Below are positions 23,112-31,878 of a DNA stretch of 64,000 bases, piece after piece. The position numbers were made by a program, and so were the translations under genes. Source of the stretch: RYN-122 sp963761655 (lineage in GTDB: Bacteria; Actinomycetota; Actinomycetes; Mycobacteriales; SCTD01). The DNA lies in assembly GCA_963761655.1 (NCBI GenBank), contig CAVXHI010000011.1, positions 186,001 to 250,000 on the forward strand. The letters run 5' to 3'. Position 1 is the stretch's first letter; the number at the start of each line of letters is the position of its first letter. Under the pieces are notes generated by a model. That model was not told the DNA's origin and ran no database searches. It worked only from the letters and a program-made list of their open reading frames with translations.

Positions 23112-25006
23112 CCGAGGATGAGAGGCAGCCCGTGACGCACGGCAGCGACGAGACCGCGGTGCCGCGCTGGCAGGACGAACGCTGGCACGACGGCGTTTCC
23201 ATCCAGCGGTGGCGCCTGAAGAACTTCAAGTCGGTCCGCGCCGCCGACGTCGAGCTCAGCCCGCTGACGCTGCTCGTCGGGGCGAACAGCGCGGGCAAGA
23301 GCAGCCTGCTGCAGAGCATCCTCGCGGTGAGCCAGGCGGCGCACGCCCTCGGGGACCGGTTCCCCTTGAACGGCGGCACTGTCCGACTCGGCACGGTCGA
23401 ACAGAACCGCTACGCCGGCCCGGGCGAGTCCCCGCCGGAGACGATCTGCGTCGGGGCGCACTTTCGGATAGGCGAGGCGGCCCCGAGCCGGTCGTCGATG
23501 GCTTACCGCCGGAGCCTCGCGCAGCACCGGCGGGCGGCCCCGTCGGCGCACGTCGACTGGGACCTGACTCTGGGCGACAGCCCGCCGGAGCAGAGCGGCC
23601 ACGCGCTCATCCGTGAGATGAGCGTGTCGGTCACGCACGAACGGGCCGTGCAGGGCGACCTGTTCGACGCGGCGCCCGCCGGAGCGGAGCTGCGCGTGGC
23701 CGCCGTCGACACCGAGCGCGACGGGGCCCGGGGTCGCCGGCGGCAGGTCTTCCACGGGACGTGGCGGTCCGGCGCACAGGAACGGTCCTTGACCGATGTC
23801 CTCATGTTCGGGGGCCTGCCCCAGCGGGCGTGGGTCCTGGCAGACAGGGCGACCGTCCTGTACGACCTCTGGCGCGACGTGTATCTGAACGCGGTCCGGA
23901 CGCGTGGCGCGGCCAGGGACCCGCACGCGGTGCCGCAGAAGGCGTCGGAGGAGCGGCTGCTGGCCGCCGCCGTCGGCGACGTGACCGCGACGCTGGCCGA
24001 GCACGCCGACGACATGGCCGCCGACTTGGACTTCGAGCCGGTTGTCCGGCTGGCGTTGAGGGACCGGTTCATGCGGGCCGAGCGGCAGGTACCGGACACG
24101 AACCTGCTCTACAGCGACGAGTTCGCAGCGAGGGTCATCGAGGCGCTGCAGGGCGAGGGCGTCAGCGTGCTCGTCGCGACCCCGAACGAGCTCGACGACA
24201 TCGCGCCGCCGGTATCGCAGGTCCTGGACTTCCTGCGTCACAGCGTCCGGTACCTCGGGCCGCTGCGGGAAGACCCGCGGGTCGTCTATCAGGACTCCCC
24301 CGAGGCCGGGAACGGCTACGTCGGCGCGAAGGGCGAGTTCTGCGCGGCGGTGCTGCAGAACAGCGGCACGGGATACGTCCGGGCCCCTCTCCCTCACCAG
24401 GCGCTGGGCGAGAACCGCCGGGTGCAGCTGTCGCGGGCGGTGGACGCATGGGCCAGGTTCCTCGAGATCGGCGACGGGGTCAGCACAGCCGACCAGGGAC
24501 GGCTCGGCCTTGAGCTGCAGGTGCGGCAGGACAACGTCCGGATCCCGCTCGACCTGACGAGCGTCGGGACCGGTGTCAGCCAGATCCTTCCCGTCCTGGT
24601 CATGTGCCTGCAGGCGCCGGTCGGGTCGCTGCTCATGATCGAGCAGCCCGAGCTCCACTTGAACCCCCGCGTCCAGCAGCGCCTCGCGGACTTCCTGCTC
24701 GCCGTCGCGGCAAGCGGCAGGCAGCTCATCGTAGAGACGCACAGCGAGTACTTGATCTCGCGGCTGCGGCTGCGGGTCGCCGAGGACGGCACGGACACCG
24801 TCCGGCGGACCGTCGGTCTGCTGTTCGCGGAGCGAAGCGAGGGCAGCACCGACTACCGGCAGGTCGCGACGAACGAGTACGGCGGGCTGGAGAACTGGCC
24901 GGCGAACTTCTTCGACCAGTCTGCGGAGGAGGCGCAGGACATCCTCAGAGCGGCCGTGGACAAGCGCCGCGCCCAGCAGTCCCCCGCAGGCGAAGCAACG
25001 AGCTGA
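23108..25006 (+). CDS. AAA/SMC-like ATPase, DUF3696 type
   Basis: The 632-residue ATPase belongs to the family common in anti-phage operons. RWRLKNFKSVRAADVELSPL leads into Walker A GANSAGKS (residues 58-65). A long insert follows, then SVGTGVSQILPVLVMCL as the ABC-signature-like helix. Walker B is LLMIEQPELHLNP (about residue 507-519), followed by the ETHSEYLISRL switch. The C-terminal GGLENWPANFFDQS block is DUF3696-like. No Toprim or nuclease domain is fused, so any effector must be another operon gene. ATG 23108 overlaps the upstream stop. Confidence 0.88.
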   Translation: MTEDERQPVTHGSDETAVPRWQDERWHDGVSIQRWRLKNFKSVRAADVELSPLTLLVGANSAGKSSLLQSILAVSQAAHALGDRFPLNGGTVRLGTVEQNRYAGPGESPPETICVGAHFRIGEAAPSRSSMAYRRSLAQHRRAAPSAHVDWDLTLGDSPPEQSGHALIREMSVSVTHERAVQGDLFDAAPAGAELRVAAVDTERDGARGRRRQVFHGTWRSGAQERSLTDVLMFGGLPQRAWVLADRATVLYDLWRDVYLNAVRTRGAARDPHAVPQKASEERLLAAAVGDVTATLAEHADDMAADLDFEPVVRLALRDRFMRAERQVPDTNLLYSDEFAARVIEALQGEGVSVLVATPNELDDIAPPVSQVLDFLRHSVRYLGPLREDPRVVYQDSPEAGNGYVGAKGEFCAAVLQNSGTGYVRAPLPHQALGENRRVQLSRAVDAWARFLEIGDGVSTADQGRLGLELQVRQDNVRIPLDLTSVGTGVSQILPVLVMCLQAPVGSLLMIEQPELHLNPRVQQRLADFLLAVAASGRQLIVETHSEYLISRLRLRVAEDGTDTVRRTVGLLFAERSEGSTDYRQVATNEYGGLENWPANFFDQSAEEAQDILRAAVDKRRAQQSPAGEATS

Positions 25007-25127
25007 CGTCCCGCGGCCGCATCCGGAACGTCTTGGGCCGACGTTGACATCGGGCCGGCGAGAGCGGCTTGAGGTGGGCAGCCGCCAAACGACGCGGCCG
25101 CAGGCCCACTCGTACTACGGAGCACAG

Positions 25128-25196
25128 ATGACCCGCACGATCCCGCCGGCCGCCCCGTCGACGGCCCCGGCCCCGGCCCCGACCCCGGCCCGCTGA
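25128..25196 (+). CDS. 22-residue Pro/Ala leader peptide before CBASS
   Basis: GGAG lies 7 bases before ATG 25128. The tiny frame encodes MTRTIPPAAP followed by alternating Ala-Pro, and its TGA overlaps the CD-NTase ATG (TGATG). The DNA is a run of imperfect CCCCGG units. The CD-NTase has no ribosome site of its own, so translation coupling through this leader is likely. It may act as a Pro-stalling attenuator, but that is inference. Confidence 0.45.
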   Translation: MTRTIPPAAPSTAPAPAPTPAR

Positions 25197-26197
25197 TGGC
25201 AGGCCACGTCACCCACGCCCACCTCGCTGCCCACGCCGACCGCAAGGTCAACGTCGCCCCCAAGGACGCCGCCGACCGCCGCCGCCAGGTCAACCACCTC
25301 CGCACCCGCCTCGAGGCGCACATCGCCGCCCACCCCGACTACGACCTGGTCAAGCTCCGCGCGTCGGGTAGCACCGCCAAGCGCACCGCCATCCGCCGCC
25401 GCCGCGGCGAGGGCTCGGACGCCGACGTCGCGGCCTACGTACGCGCGACAAGCGTCGGCGGGACGTCTGCCCCGGAGGCCGGGCTCCTCGACTGGCTCCG
25501 CGACCGCTGCGCCGAGGTGTACGGCGCCACCAAGGACGCCGAGGACTTCCACGTCTCCGACCACGCCGTCGCGATCACCATGCGCGGCACCGGCCTCAAG
25601 ATCGACGTCGCGCCGGTCCTGTACGAGGGCGAGCCGGACGACCGGGGCCACCTCATCACGCGTCAGGGCGACCGCGTCCTCACGTCCGTGACGCTGCACC
25701 TGGCGTTCATCAACACCCGCAAGGCCGCCGCCGGGCCCGGCTATGCCGAGCTCATACGCCTCCTCAAGGCGTGGGTCCGGCACGCCAAGAGCGAGGACGA
25801 GGACCTGCGCTGCAAGTCGTTCCTCCTCGAGCTCGTCGTCGCGCACCTCTGGGACACCGGCTGGAACGGCGAGGCGCTGCAGGTCGGGGACTACCCGCGG
25901 GCGTTCGAGCAGGTTCTCGGGTACGTCGCCCGGACCGGCCTGTCCGACCCGATCGCATTCGACGACTGCTACGACCCGTCCGAGACCGCCGGCGGCTCCG
26001 ACCCGGTCCAGGTCTGGGACCCGGTCAACCCCGCCAACAACGTCGCCCGGTCGTACACCGACGCCGACCGCGTTCGTCTCATCGCCCGCGCCAACGCCGC
26101 GCTCGAGGACATCGCATGGGCAGCGACGGCCCCCACCAAGGGCGACGCGAACGACGCGTGGCGCGCAGTCCTCGGCCCCGGCTTCGAGGGGAGCTGA
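25196..26197 (+). CDS. CBASS CD-NTase (cyclic oligonucleotide synthase)
   Basis: The 333-residue nucleotidyltransferase makes a cyclic nucleotide alarm during phage infection. Catalytic features are the GS motif (LRASGSTAKRT, Gly58-Ser59), the metal pair SDADVA (Asp75, Asp77) and the third acid in GLKIDVAPVL (Asp137). The C-terminal helical part has GPGYAELIRLLKAWVRHAK. HORMA and TRIP13-like genes downstream make this a type III CBASS, in which the HORMA protein activates the synthase after sensing a peptide. The exact product cannot be read from sequence. Confidence 0.93.
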   Translation: MAGHVTHAHLAAHADRKVNVAPKDAADRRRQVNHLRTRLEAHIAAHPDYDLVKLRASGSTAKRTAIRRRRGEGSDADVAAYVRATSVGGTSAPEAGLLDWLRDRCAEVYGATKDAEDFHVSDHAVAITMRGTGLKIDVAPVLYEGEPDDRGHLITRQGDRVLTSVTLHLAFINTRKAAAGPGYAELIRLLKAWVRHAKSEDEDLRCKSFLLELVVAHLWDTGWNGEALQVGDYPRAFEQVLGYVARTGLSDPIAFDDCYDPSETAGGSDPVQVWDPVNPANNVARSYTDADRVRLIARANAALEDIAWAATAPTKGDANDAWRAVLGPGFEGS

Positions 26198-26700
26198 TGT
26201 CCGGCTCCTTCTCGACGACCGCGACGTTCACGATCACTGACGCCCGGTACGTCGGCGCGAAGATCGGCGCGGACCTCCGCCTCCTCCACGCCTACTACGG
26301 CTGTCCCTCGGTCGCCCGCATCGGCGAGTACGCCGAGGAGGCCGCCCTGCTCCTGCGCGACGGCCACCTCCGCGCCGTCGACTACGGCTTCAAGACCGGC
26401 GACGCTTGGACGCTGCGGCTGCGGTACACCGCGACCATCGGCGGCCTGCTCGCCGACGACCGCCCCGGCCAGCTCCCGAGCGCCGCCGCCTTGGCCGGAT
26501 CGTCGTTCTACTCGTTCCTGACCTACTCCCCCGCGTTCCACGCCCTTCCCGCCGACCGGCGCGCCGCCGTCGAGGCAGCGCTGCCGATCACCCGCGGCCA
26601 CGCCGACGAGCCGACCGCAAGGGCCGGTGCCACCACCGCCGGACACGGCTACGGACGCAACGGAGCGGGCGTCGCCCGCGACGTCTACACCGCCAGTTGA
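26197..26700 (+). CDS. CBASS HORMA-domain protein
   Basis: The 167-residue protein matches bacterial HORMA family 1: FTITDARYVGAKIGADLRLL, then YAEEAALLLRDGHLRAVDYG, FKTGDAWTLRLRYTA, and a C-terminal GYGRNGAGVARDVYTAS safety-belt region. In type III CBASS it binds a closure peptide and switches on the CD-NTase. The single HORMA gene suggests one sensor specificity. It overlaps the CD-NTase stop by one base. Confidence 0.9.
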   Translation: MSGSFSTTATFTITDARYVGAKIGADLRLLHAYYGCPSVARIGEYAEEAALLLRDGHLRAVDYGFKTGDAWTLRLRYTATIGGLLADDRPGQLPSAAALAGSSFYSFLTYSPAFHALPADRRAAVEAALPITRGHADEPTARAGATTAGHGYGRNGAGVARDVYTAS

Positions 26701-26710
26701 GGACCCCCGG

Positions 26711-27640
26711 ATGACCCCGCAGGACGACCTGTTCCACCCCGTCGTCGAGCTCCCGGAGCCGGTCCGTGCTGAGCGGTACCGGCGGCTCGTCGGCCTGGAC
26801 TCCGTCAAGGCCCGCCTCCGCCAGGAGGCCCTCCTGCTCGCCGCGCCGCAGCGCCTGGCCGATTGGGCCGCCGAGCACCACGGCGGCGAGCCCGCCGCGC
26901 TCGGTCTGTTCCGCGACCGCGCGCCGCTGTTCGTCCTCGGCGGCGACGTCGGGGCGGGCAAGTCCGCCCTCGCCGAATCGTTCGGCTGCGACCTCGCCGA
27001 CCAGCTGGACGTCCCGGTCTGGCTCTACCGGCTCCGGCTCAGCGCCCGCGGGAGCGGCCTCGTCGGCGAGATGAGCAAGCTCGTAGGGGACGCGTTCGCC
27101 CACCTGCAGCAGCTCGGCGCCAAGGCCGTCGGCCGACGCGGGCCGATGGCCGTCTACGTCCTGGTCGTCGACGAGGCCGACGCCCTCGCGCAGTCCCGTG
27201 CCGCGAAGCAGATGCATCACGAGGACCGCGCCGGCGTCGACGCGCTCCTCGCCGGCGTCGACGCGCTCGCCGCCGCCCGCGTTCCCGTCCTCGTCGTCAT
27301 GTGCACCAACCGGCCGGACGCGCTCGACCCCGCGCTGCTGCGTCGCGCCGCCGCCACGTTCAGGTTCGGCAGGCCCGACGAGGATCAGCGCCGCGCGGTC
27401 CTCCACGCGGCCCTCGACGGTCTGGGGATCGACCAGGACGCCGTCGCTGCCCTCGCCGCCGCGACCGGCCCCCGCACCGGCTCCCCCGGCTTCACCTACT
27501 CCGACCTGACGCAACGCCTCGTCCCCTCCGCGGTCCTCGCCGCGTTCCCCGACCGGCCCGTCACCGCTGGCCTGCTCGCGACGACCGCCGCCGGCCTCGA
27601 CGCGACGCCCGTCTTCGCCGACGAAGACAGCCGCCCGTGA
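26711..27640 (+). CDS. CBASS TRIP13/Pch2-like AAA+ ATPase
   Basis: The 309-residue AAA+ protein has Walker A GDVGAGKS (about 78-85), Walker B VLVVDEADAL (about 152-161), a sensor-1 Asn in VVMCTNRPDAL and an arginine-finger region (DPALLRRAAATFRFGRP). In type III CBASS this remodeler removes HORMA from the synthase and keeps the system off without infection. It follows HORMA by 10 bases and overlaps the effector start by GTGA. Confidence 0.93.
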   Translation: MTPQDDLFHPVVELPEPVRAERYRRLVGLDSVKARLRQEALLLAAPQRLADWAAEHHGGEPAALGLFRDRAPLFVLGGDVGAGKSALAESFGCDLADQLDVPVWLYRLRLSARGSGLVGEMSKLVGDAFAHLQQLGAKAVGRRGPMAVYVLVVDEADALAQSRAAKQMHHEDRAGVDALLAGVDALAAARVPVLVVMCTNRPDALDPALLRRAAATFRFGRPDEDQRRAVLHAALDGLGIDQDAVAALAAATGPRTGSPGFTYSDLTQRLVPSAVLAAFPDRPVTAGLLATTAAGLDATPVFADEDSRP

Positions 27641-29127
27641 CTACGCCTTCGGGCCGCGCGGCCCGGGCGGCGTCGCTTCTCGGCGACGACTACCAGCACC
27701 TCCACGCCTGGAGCGAGGCCGTGCACGCGCTGCGGCCGGGCAGCACCGCGACGGCCGTGCACATCGAGGCCGTCGCCGCGTCGCACTACGACGACGTCGT
27801 CGTTGAGCGCAGCGACGGCGGGACGTTCGTCCAGGCGAAGTTCGCCGTTGACCCGACAGACGGGTTCTCCGTCGACTGGCTCATCGAGCCCGTAGGCAGA
27901 AAGGGCGCCAGCCTCGCCGGCCGCGCCCTCGCCGCGCATACGATCCTGACCTCCGGCGGCGGCCGCGCCGAGCTGAGGCTGGTCACGAACAGGACCCTCG
28001 CCGCCGACGCCACCTGGCTGTCCGATTTCCGCGGCCCCGACGGCACGCTCGGCCACGCGGCCGGCCGGCTGCTCGATGGCGCGACGAGCCACGCTGCCGC
28101 CGCGGCGGGCCTCGTGCGGCTACGCGACCACCTCGGCTGTGACGACGAACGACTGCTCGCGCTCCTCCGAGCCTGGGAGCTCCGCTGGTCCAGTGACCTC
28201 GGGAACGAGACGCGCCTGGCAAAGGCGCGGATGGCAGCGCTCGGGCTCCGCGACGACGACGACGCGGTCCGGACAGGCCGTGACCTCGTCCGCCGGCTCG
28301 TCCAGCAGGGAGTCCGCCGCCTCGACGCCGCCGGCGTCCGCGAGGCCGTGGACGGCCTCGGACTTCGACTGCGGCCGCCCGCGGCGGTTCTGTCCGTCAG
28401 CCTGATCGACGCCGAGCCGGCCGCCGCCGACGCCGACGTCCGGCTCGACCTGCGCAACGCGTTCGCGGGTCGCGCCGGGGACGCAGCCCGCGGCCTCGCC
28501 CCAAGCGAGTGGGCCTTGCTCGTCGCCGCGCCGATCGACGCGGCCGTCGACTCGCTCGAGGCCGCCGGGGACAGGCGGGTCCTGGTCCGAGCGGCCGCGC
28601 GCCTGCCCGTCTGGTTCTACCTCGGCAGCCGCATGAGACAGGTGCGCGACTGGACCGTCCTGGCCGAGCTCCGCGGCGACGTGTACGCGTCCGACGACGG
28701 CCCGTCCGGCGCCCCGCAGCTCGCCCAGCCGCCTGCTGAGGGAACAGCCCGGGCCGTCGCGGGCCCTGCCGATCACGGTGCCGCGGATCTGCACGTCGCA
28801 GTCAGCGTCACGGCGGACATCAGCGGCGCCGTCGAGGCGCATGTGACGCGTGCAGGACCGCCGGGGCCGGTCTTGCGGCTCGCCGTCCCGGCCCCGGGGC
28901 AGCACGCGGTGGCAGGCCCCGCCGAGGCCGCCCGGCTCGTCGACGACGTCCGGGCGCGGATCGCCGGCGCCGTGCGCGCCGGGGGCCATGACCGCGTCCA
29001 CCTGTACTTCGCCTCGCCGCGGATCCTGCCGCTCATGCTCGGCCACCGGTGGAACGGGCTGTGCGTGGCGGTCGTCTATGAGGACCTGGTGGCCGGCGGC
29101 TACGCGGCGGCGTTCGAGGTTTCGTGA
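27637..29127 (+). CDS. CBASS effector: DUF4297-like nuclease fused to SAVED (Cap4-like)
   Basis: The 496-residue effector has an N-terminal dsDNA nuclease domain with the PD-(D/E)xK pattern as HYDDVVVERSDGGTFVQAKF (Asp52/53, Glu57, Gln66-x-Lys68). A helical middle part follows. The C-terminal SAVED domain, about residues 330-495, has HLYFASPRILPLMLGHRWNG and VVYEDLVAGGYAAAFEV. SAVED binds the cyclic nucleotide and triggers DNA degradation. This completes a four-gene type III CBASS. Confidence 0.88.
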   Translation: MTTPSGRAARAASLLGDDYQHLHAWSEAVHALRPGSTATAVHIEAVAASHYDDVVVERSDGGTFVQAKFAVDPTDGFSVDWLIEPVGRKGASLAGRALAAHTILTSGGGRAELRLVTNRTLAADATWLSDFRGPDGTLGHAAGRLLDGATSHAAAAAGLVRLRDHLGCDDERLLALLRAWELRWSSDLGNETRLAKARMAALGLRDDDDAVRTGRDLVRRLVQQGVRRLDAAGVREAVDGLGLRLRPPAAVLSVSLIDAEPAAADADVRLDLRNAFAGRAGDAARGLAPSEWALLVAAPIDAAVDSLEAAGDRRVLVRAAARLPVWFYLGSRMRQVRDWTVLAELRGDVYASDDGPSGAPQLAQPPAEGTARAVAGPADHGAADLHVAVSVTADISGAVEAHVTRAGPPGPVLRLAVPAPGQHAVAGPAEAARLVDDVRARIAGAVRAGGHDRVHLYFASPRILPLMLGHRWNGLCVAVVYEDLVAGGYAAAFEVS

Positions 29128-29291
29128 GCAGCGCCCACTCAGCCGCGCCATTGCCGGCCCCGCCTGCTCAGGCCGGGCTGAGCCGTGCAGCTCCGCCGCA
29201 GACGCTGCCTCGTCGCAGTCCGCCGCGCGGCAACCCGGATGGGGCAGCCGTAGCCGCGCCGCCGCGGCTCCACCCTCCTTGGAGGAATAAA

Positions 29292-29387
29292 ATGAGCCCT
29301 CCCGTTGAACATGACCCGTGGCCCTACGCCGACTGCCCGGCCCTCGCCCGGGCGAGCACGGTCGGCGCATCGTCGGTGCCCGCATGA
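29292..29387 (+). CDS. 31-residue leader peptide
   Basis: GGAGGAATAAA directly before ATG 29292 is the strongest ribosome site in this part of the window. The frame encodes MSPPVEHDPWPYADCPALAR and 11 more residues, and its TGA overlaps the ATG of the membrane protein at 29384. It probably couples translation of that gene. The region 29128-29291 before it holds no other gene. Confidence 0.4.
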   Translation: MSPPVEHDPWPYADCPALARASTVGASSVPA

Positions 29388-30016
29388 TCACGGCGTCGAT
29401 AGCGGAGGTCGTCATGGCGGTCCTCATCGCGGCGGCGGGCGGGGCTGCTGTGCAGGCGTACCGGGTTCGGCTGGACCGGCGAAGCGTCAGGGCCGCCGCG
29501 AAGGCACGGCTGTACCGGCGGATCCGGGCGACGCTGCGCCGCTGGCCCGACGGGCCGCCGCTCGCAGCGGGCGCCGAGGCGCCGTCGCTTGCGGGCTTCC
29601 TGGACGATCTCGCCGCGCTCACCGAGGACGTCGCGGCGGCATGGCCCTCCGACGGGCTGGCGTACACGCTGGAGCGGCTCATGGACGCCGTCCTGCGGCT
29701 GCCCGGCAGTCCTAACGCACGCCCAGCGACCCTGAACTTGTACCGGATCTGCTCCGAGCACCTTGTGGTGCTTGACCTGGGGCTCCTCGGGGCGCGGGGC
29801 CTTCGGCCGCTGGCGTTGCCCGTCGTTGGAGCGGCTCTTCGAATAGCCCGCGAGCTGCGGGCACGGGCCGCACTTGGCCGAGCGCTGCCCCCGTGGCCTC
29901 ACGGCCTGCCGCCGCTGGCCAGCGCCGCAGCGCCGCGGCCGCTCGAGGGCGCCGGACCGGCGCCTGACATGTCAGCGCAGGACGACGGACCGGCCGCCCA
30001 CGACCGTTGCCGCTAG
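29384..30016 (+). CDS. membrane-anchored protein of unknown function
   Basis: The 210-residue protein has one N-terminal membrane helix (SIAEVVMAVLIAAAGGAAVQ). The rest is an Arg/Ala-rich helical cytoplasmic part (SVRAAAKARLYRRIRATLRR, LAGFLDDLAALTEDVAAAWP). It follows the CBASS operon by 256 bases on the same strand and ends just before IS debris. It could be an accessory or a separate gene; no family is recognised. Confidence 0.55.
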   Translation: MITASIAEVVMAVLIAAAGGAAVQAYRVRLDRRSVRAAAKARLYRRIRATLRRWPDGPPLAAGAEAPSLAGFLDDLAALTEDVAAAWPSDGLAYTLERLMDAVLRLPGSPNARPATLNLYRICSEHLVVLDLGLLGARGLRPLALPVVGAALRIARELRARAALGRALPPWPHGLPPLASAAAPRPLEGAGPAPDMSAQDDGPAAHDRCR

Positions 30017-30029
30017 ATGTCCTGACCAA

Positions 30030-30428
30030 GGACGTTGTTGACCGGTACGGCGTGCCGGGTTGAACGAGAAGAAGACCTCCAGGTGAGGTCGGTGTGTCTG
30101 ACGCACCACCCAAATCCCGGAGGTCTTCGTGCCGCACGGTAACGCCCGCCTCAACGAGTACGCCCGCAACCTCGCCGTCGAGCGGTACCTGTCCGGTCAC
30201 CCAGTCAAGGACATCGCCGGGCAGCTCGGGCTCAGCCGAAACACGGTCCACAAGTGGATCGCCCGCTACGCGCTCGAGGGTCCGGCGAGCTGGCGGGCCG
30301 ATCGAGCCGGCCGCACCGCAGTCCGCGTCAGGTTCCGCTCGCTGTCGAGGTGCAGTGAAGCGTTCCGCGAATCTTGCCGTCCTCATGTGGTCAGCGCCGC
30401 GGGTCGCGATGCTGGGTTGAGACGGTAG
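30030..30428 (+). pseudogene. IS481-like element remnant with transposase N terminus
   Basis: GTG 30129 starts the N-terminal HTH of an IS481-type transposase (VPHGNARLNEYARNLAVERY, then QLGLSRNTVHKWIARYALEG). The catalytic domain is lost where IS3 sequence begins. The segment before it contains the inverted pair GAAGACCTCC/GGAGGTCTTC, likely the element's end. Only about 90 residues of a transposase near 300 remain. Confidence 0.65.
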
Positions 30429-30498
30429 TGCTTGGCTTCCGCTTCGGCGGGCGGGATGTGGGTCTGCTGCAGGTCTGGTTGCCACTGCTTGAGTTGGA

Positions 30499-30788
30499 TC
30501 ATGCCGCGAGTGCGGCCTGACTGTTGGTGAAGGCGAGTTCGTACTCGACCGGGGTGAGCTTGCCGAGTGCTCGCTGGCGGCGCCTGTTGTTGTAAGTGTG
30601 CTCGACCCAGTGGACGACGGCGTTGTGGAGCTCGTCGCGGGTCCGCCACCGCTTTCGGTCGAGGACGTTCTTCTGCAGCAGCGAGTTGAACGACTCCATC
30701 GCCGCGTTGTCGCCCGCGGACGCGACTCGGCCCATCGAGCCCTTGAGGCCGCGGCCACAAGGACCGCCCTGAAGCTTCTCGCACGGAA
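30499..30788 (-). pseudogene. IS3 OrfB C-terminal fragment
   Basis: The frame encodes GLKGSMGRVASAGDNAAMESF, then KNVLDRKRWRTRDELHNAVV, then the C-terminal RRRQRALGKLTPVEYELAF block, nearly identical to the complete copy at 10692-11570. It includes the DDE Glu but lacks both Asp. Upstream of the GLKG block the sequence diverges and meets the IS30 element. Confidence 0.8.
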
Positions 30789-30800
30789 TTTTGACCGGGT

Positions 30801-31542
30801 TCAAGGGGTCGTTGCAACACCTGCTGCGTGCAGCGACCGTAGGTGCTCGTCGAGGACTTCAGCGGGTGTCCTCGAGCCGAGGACCTTGCGGGGCCTGCTG
30901 TTGACGGCGGCTTGGACTGCGAGCAGGTCCTCGAGCGGCCATCGGGACAGGTCGGTGCCTTTGGGGAAGTACTGGCGCAGCAGGCCGTTTGTGTTCTCGT
31001 TCGTGCCGCGCTGCCAGGGCGAGTGCGGGTCGGCGAAGTAGACCGCGATGCCCGTGTCGACCTTGAAGTGGGCGTGGGCGGACAACTCCTTGCCGCGGTC
31101 CCAGGTCAGCGACTGAAGCAGCTCGCCAGGCATCGAGGCCATGGTCGTGGTGAGCGCGTCCTTCATCGCGATGGCGCCGTAGCCGCCCGAGCGAGGGCCC
31201 GTTCTTGACCGGCGGGGCGGTGCCGTGGCCGGGCAGGCGGGGCAGGTGGACCAGCAGGGTGTAGCGGCTGCTGCGCCCGACGACCGTGCCGATCGCTGAG
31301 CGGTTCAGCCCGATGATGAGGTCACCGTCCCAGTGCCCGGGGACCGCGCGGTCCTCGGCTTCGGCGGGCCGCTCGGACAGCACGACGTCGGACGTGACCT
31401 GTCCCTGCGGCCTGTTCCGGGCCCGCTCTCGCGGCTTGCGCAACGCCCTGCCCGTCTGCAGGCAGGCCACCAGGTCGCGCTTGAGCGCGCCGCGTCCCTC
31501 GATGTAGAGCGCCTGGTAGATCGCCTCGTGGCTGATCCGCAC
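30801..31542 (-). pseudogene. IS30-family transposase, truncated and frameshifted
   Basis: The upstream part (MRISHEAIYQALYIEGRGAL ... HWDGDLIIGLNRSAIGTVV) and downstream part (SLTWDRGKELSAHAHFKVDT, YFADPHSPWQRGTNENTNGL, CTERM RTPAEVLDEHL) are in different frames, joined near 31190. The N-terminal HTH is missing because the sequence starts at an IS3 junction. The DDE core is otherwise complete. Confidence 0.85.
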
Positions 31543-31545
31543 TGG

Positions 31546-31878
31546 TCAGCGACGGTGCGCAAGGGCCAGCGGGGCAAGACCCCGGGCCCGGCGGTCCACG
31601 ACGACCTCCTGCTGGCTGCAGAGCCGCCAGACGCGCCGCTCGCTGACGGCATGGCCGAGCTTGTCGAGCTCGTCAGCCAGAAGCCGGTAGCCGAACTCGG
31701 GGTCGTCCTCATACGCCTCGATCAGCAGGTTGGTGAAGTAGGCGTCGTCGAGGTCGCCCTGGCTCACGGGCCGGCGCAGCCAGGCGTAGTACGCCTGGGT
31801 CGAGTGGCCGAGCACCCCGCAGGTCAGCCGCACCGGGATGCCCTCGGCGGCCAGGTCACGGACCAGCGGGTAGCTCAT
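31546..31878 (-). pseudogene. IS3 OrfB N-terminal fragment
   Basis: The fragment MSYPLVRDLAAEGIPVRLTC ... DPEFGYRLLADELDKLGHAV matches the first about 95 residues of intact OrfB, then runs into unrelated residues at the IS30 junction. The orfA/orfB overlap keeps the C-CCA-AAA slippery site, showing the motif is conserved between copies. Confidence 0.8.

Noticed and set aside
25160..25190. CCCCGG repeats considered as a CRISPR or tandem-repeat array
   Set aside because: The units are 6 bases with no spacers and encode Ala-Pro codons in the leader peptide. There is no CRISPR-like spacing, and no array was seen anywhere in the window.
29124..29387. 87-residue frame overlapping the Cap4-like stop by GTGA
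   Set aside because: The first two thirds are low-complexity Pro/Ala with no ribosome site. Only the last 31 codons, with a strong internal ribosome site, were kept as a possible leader.
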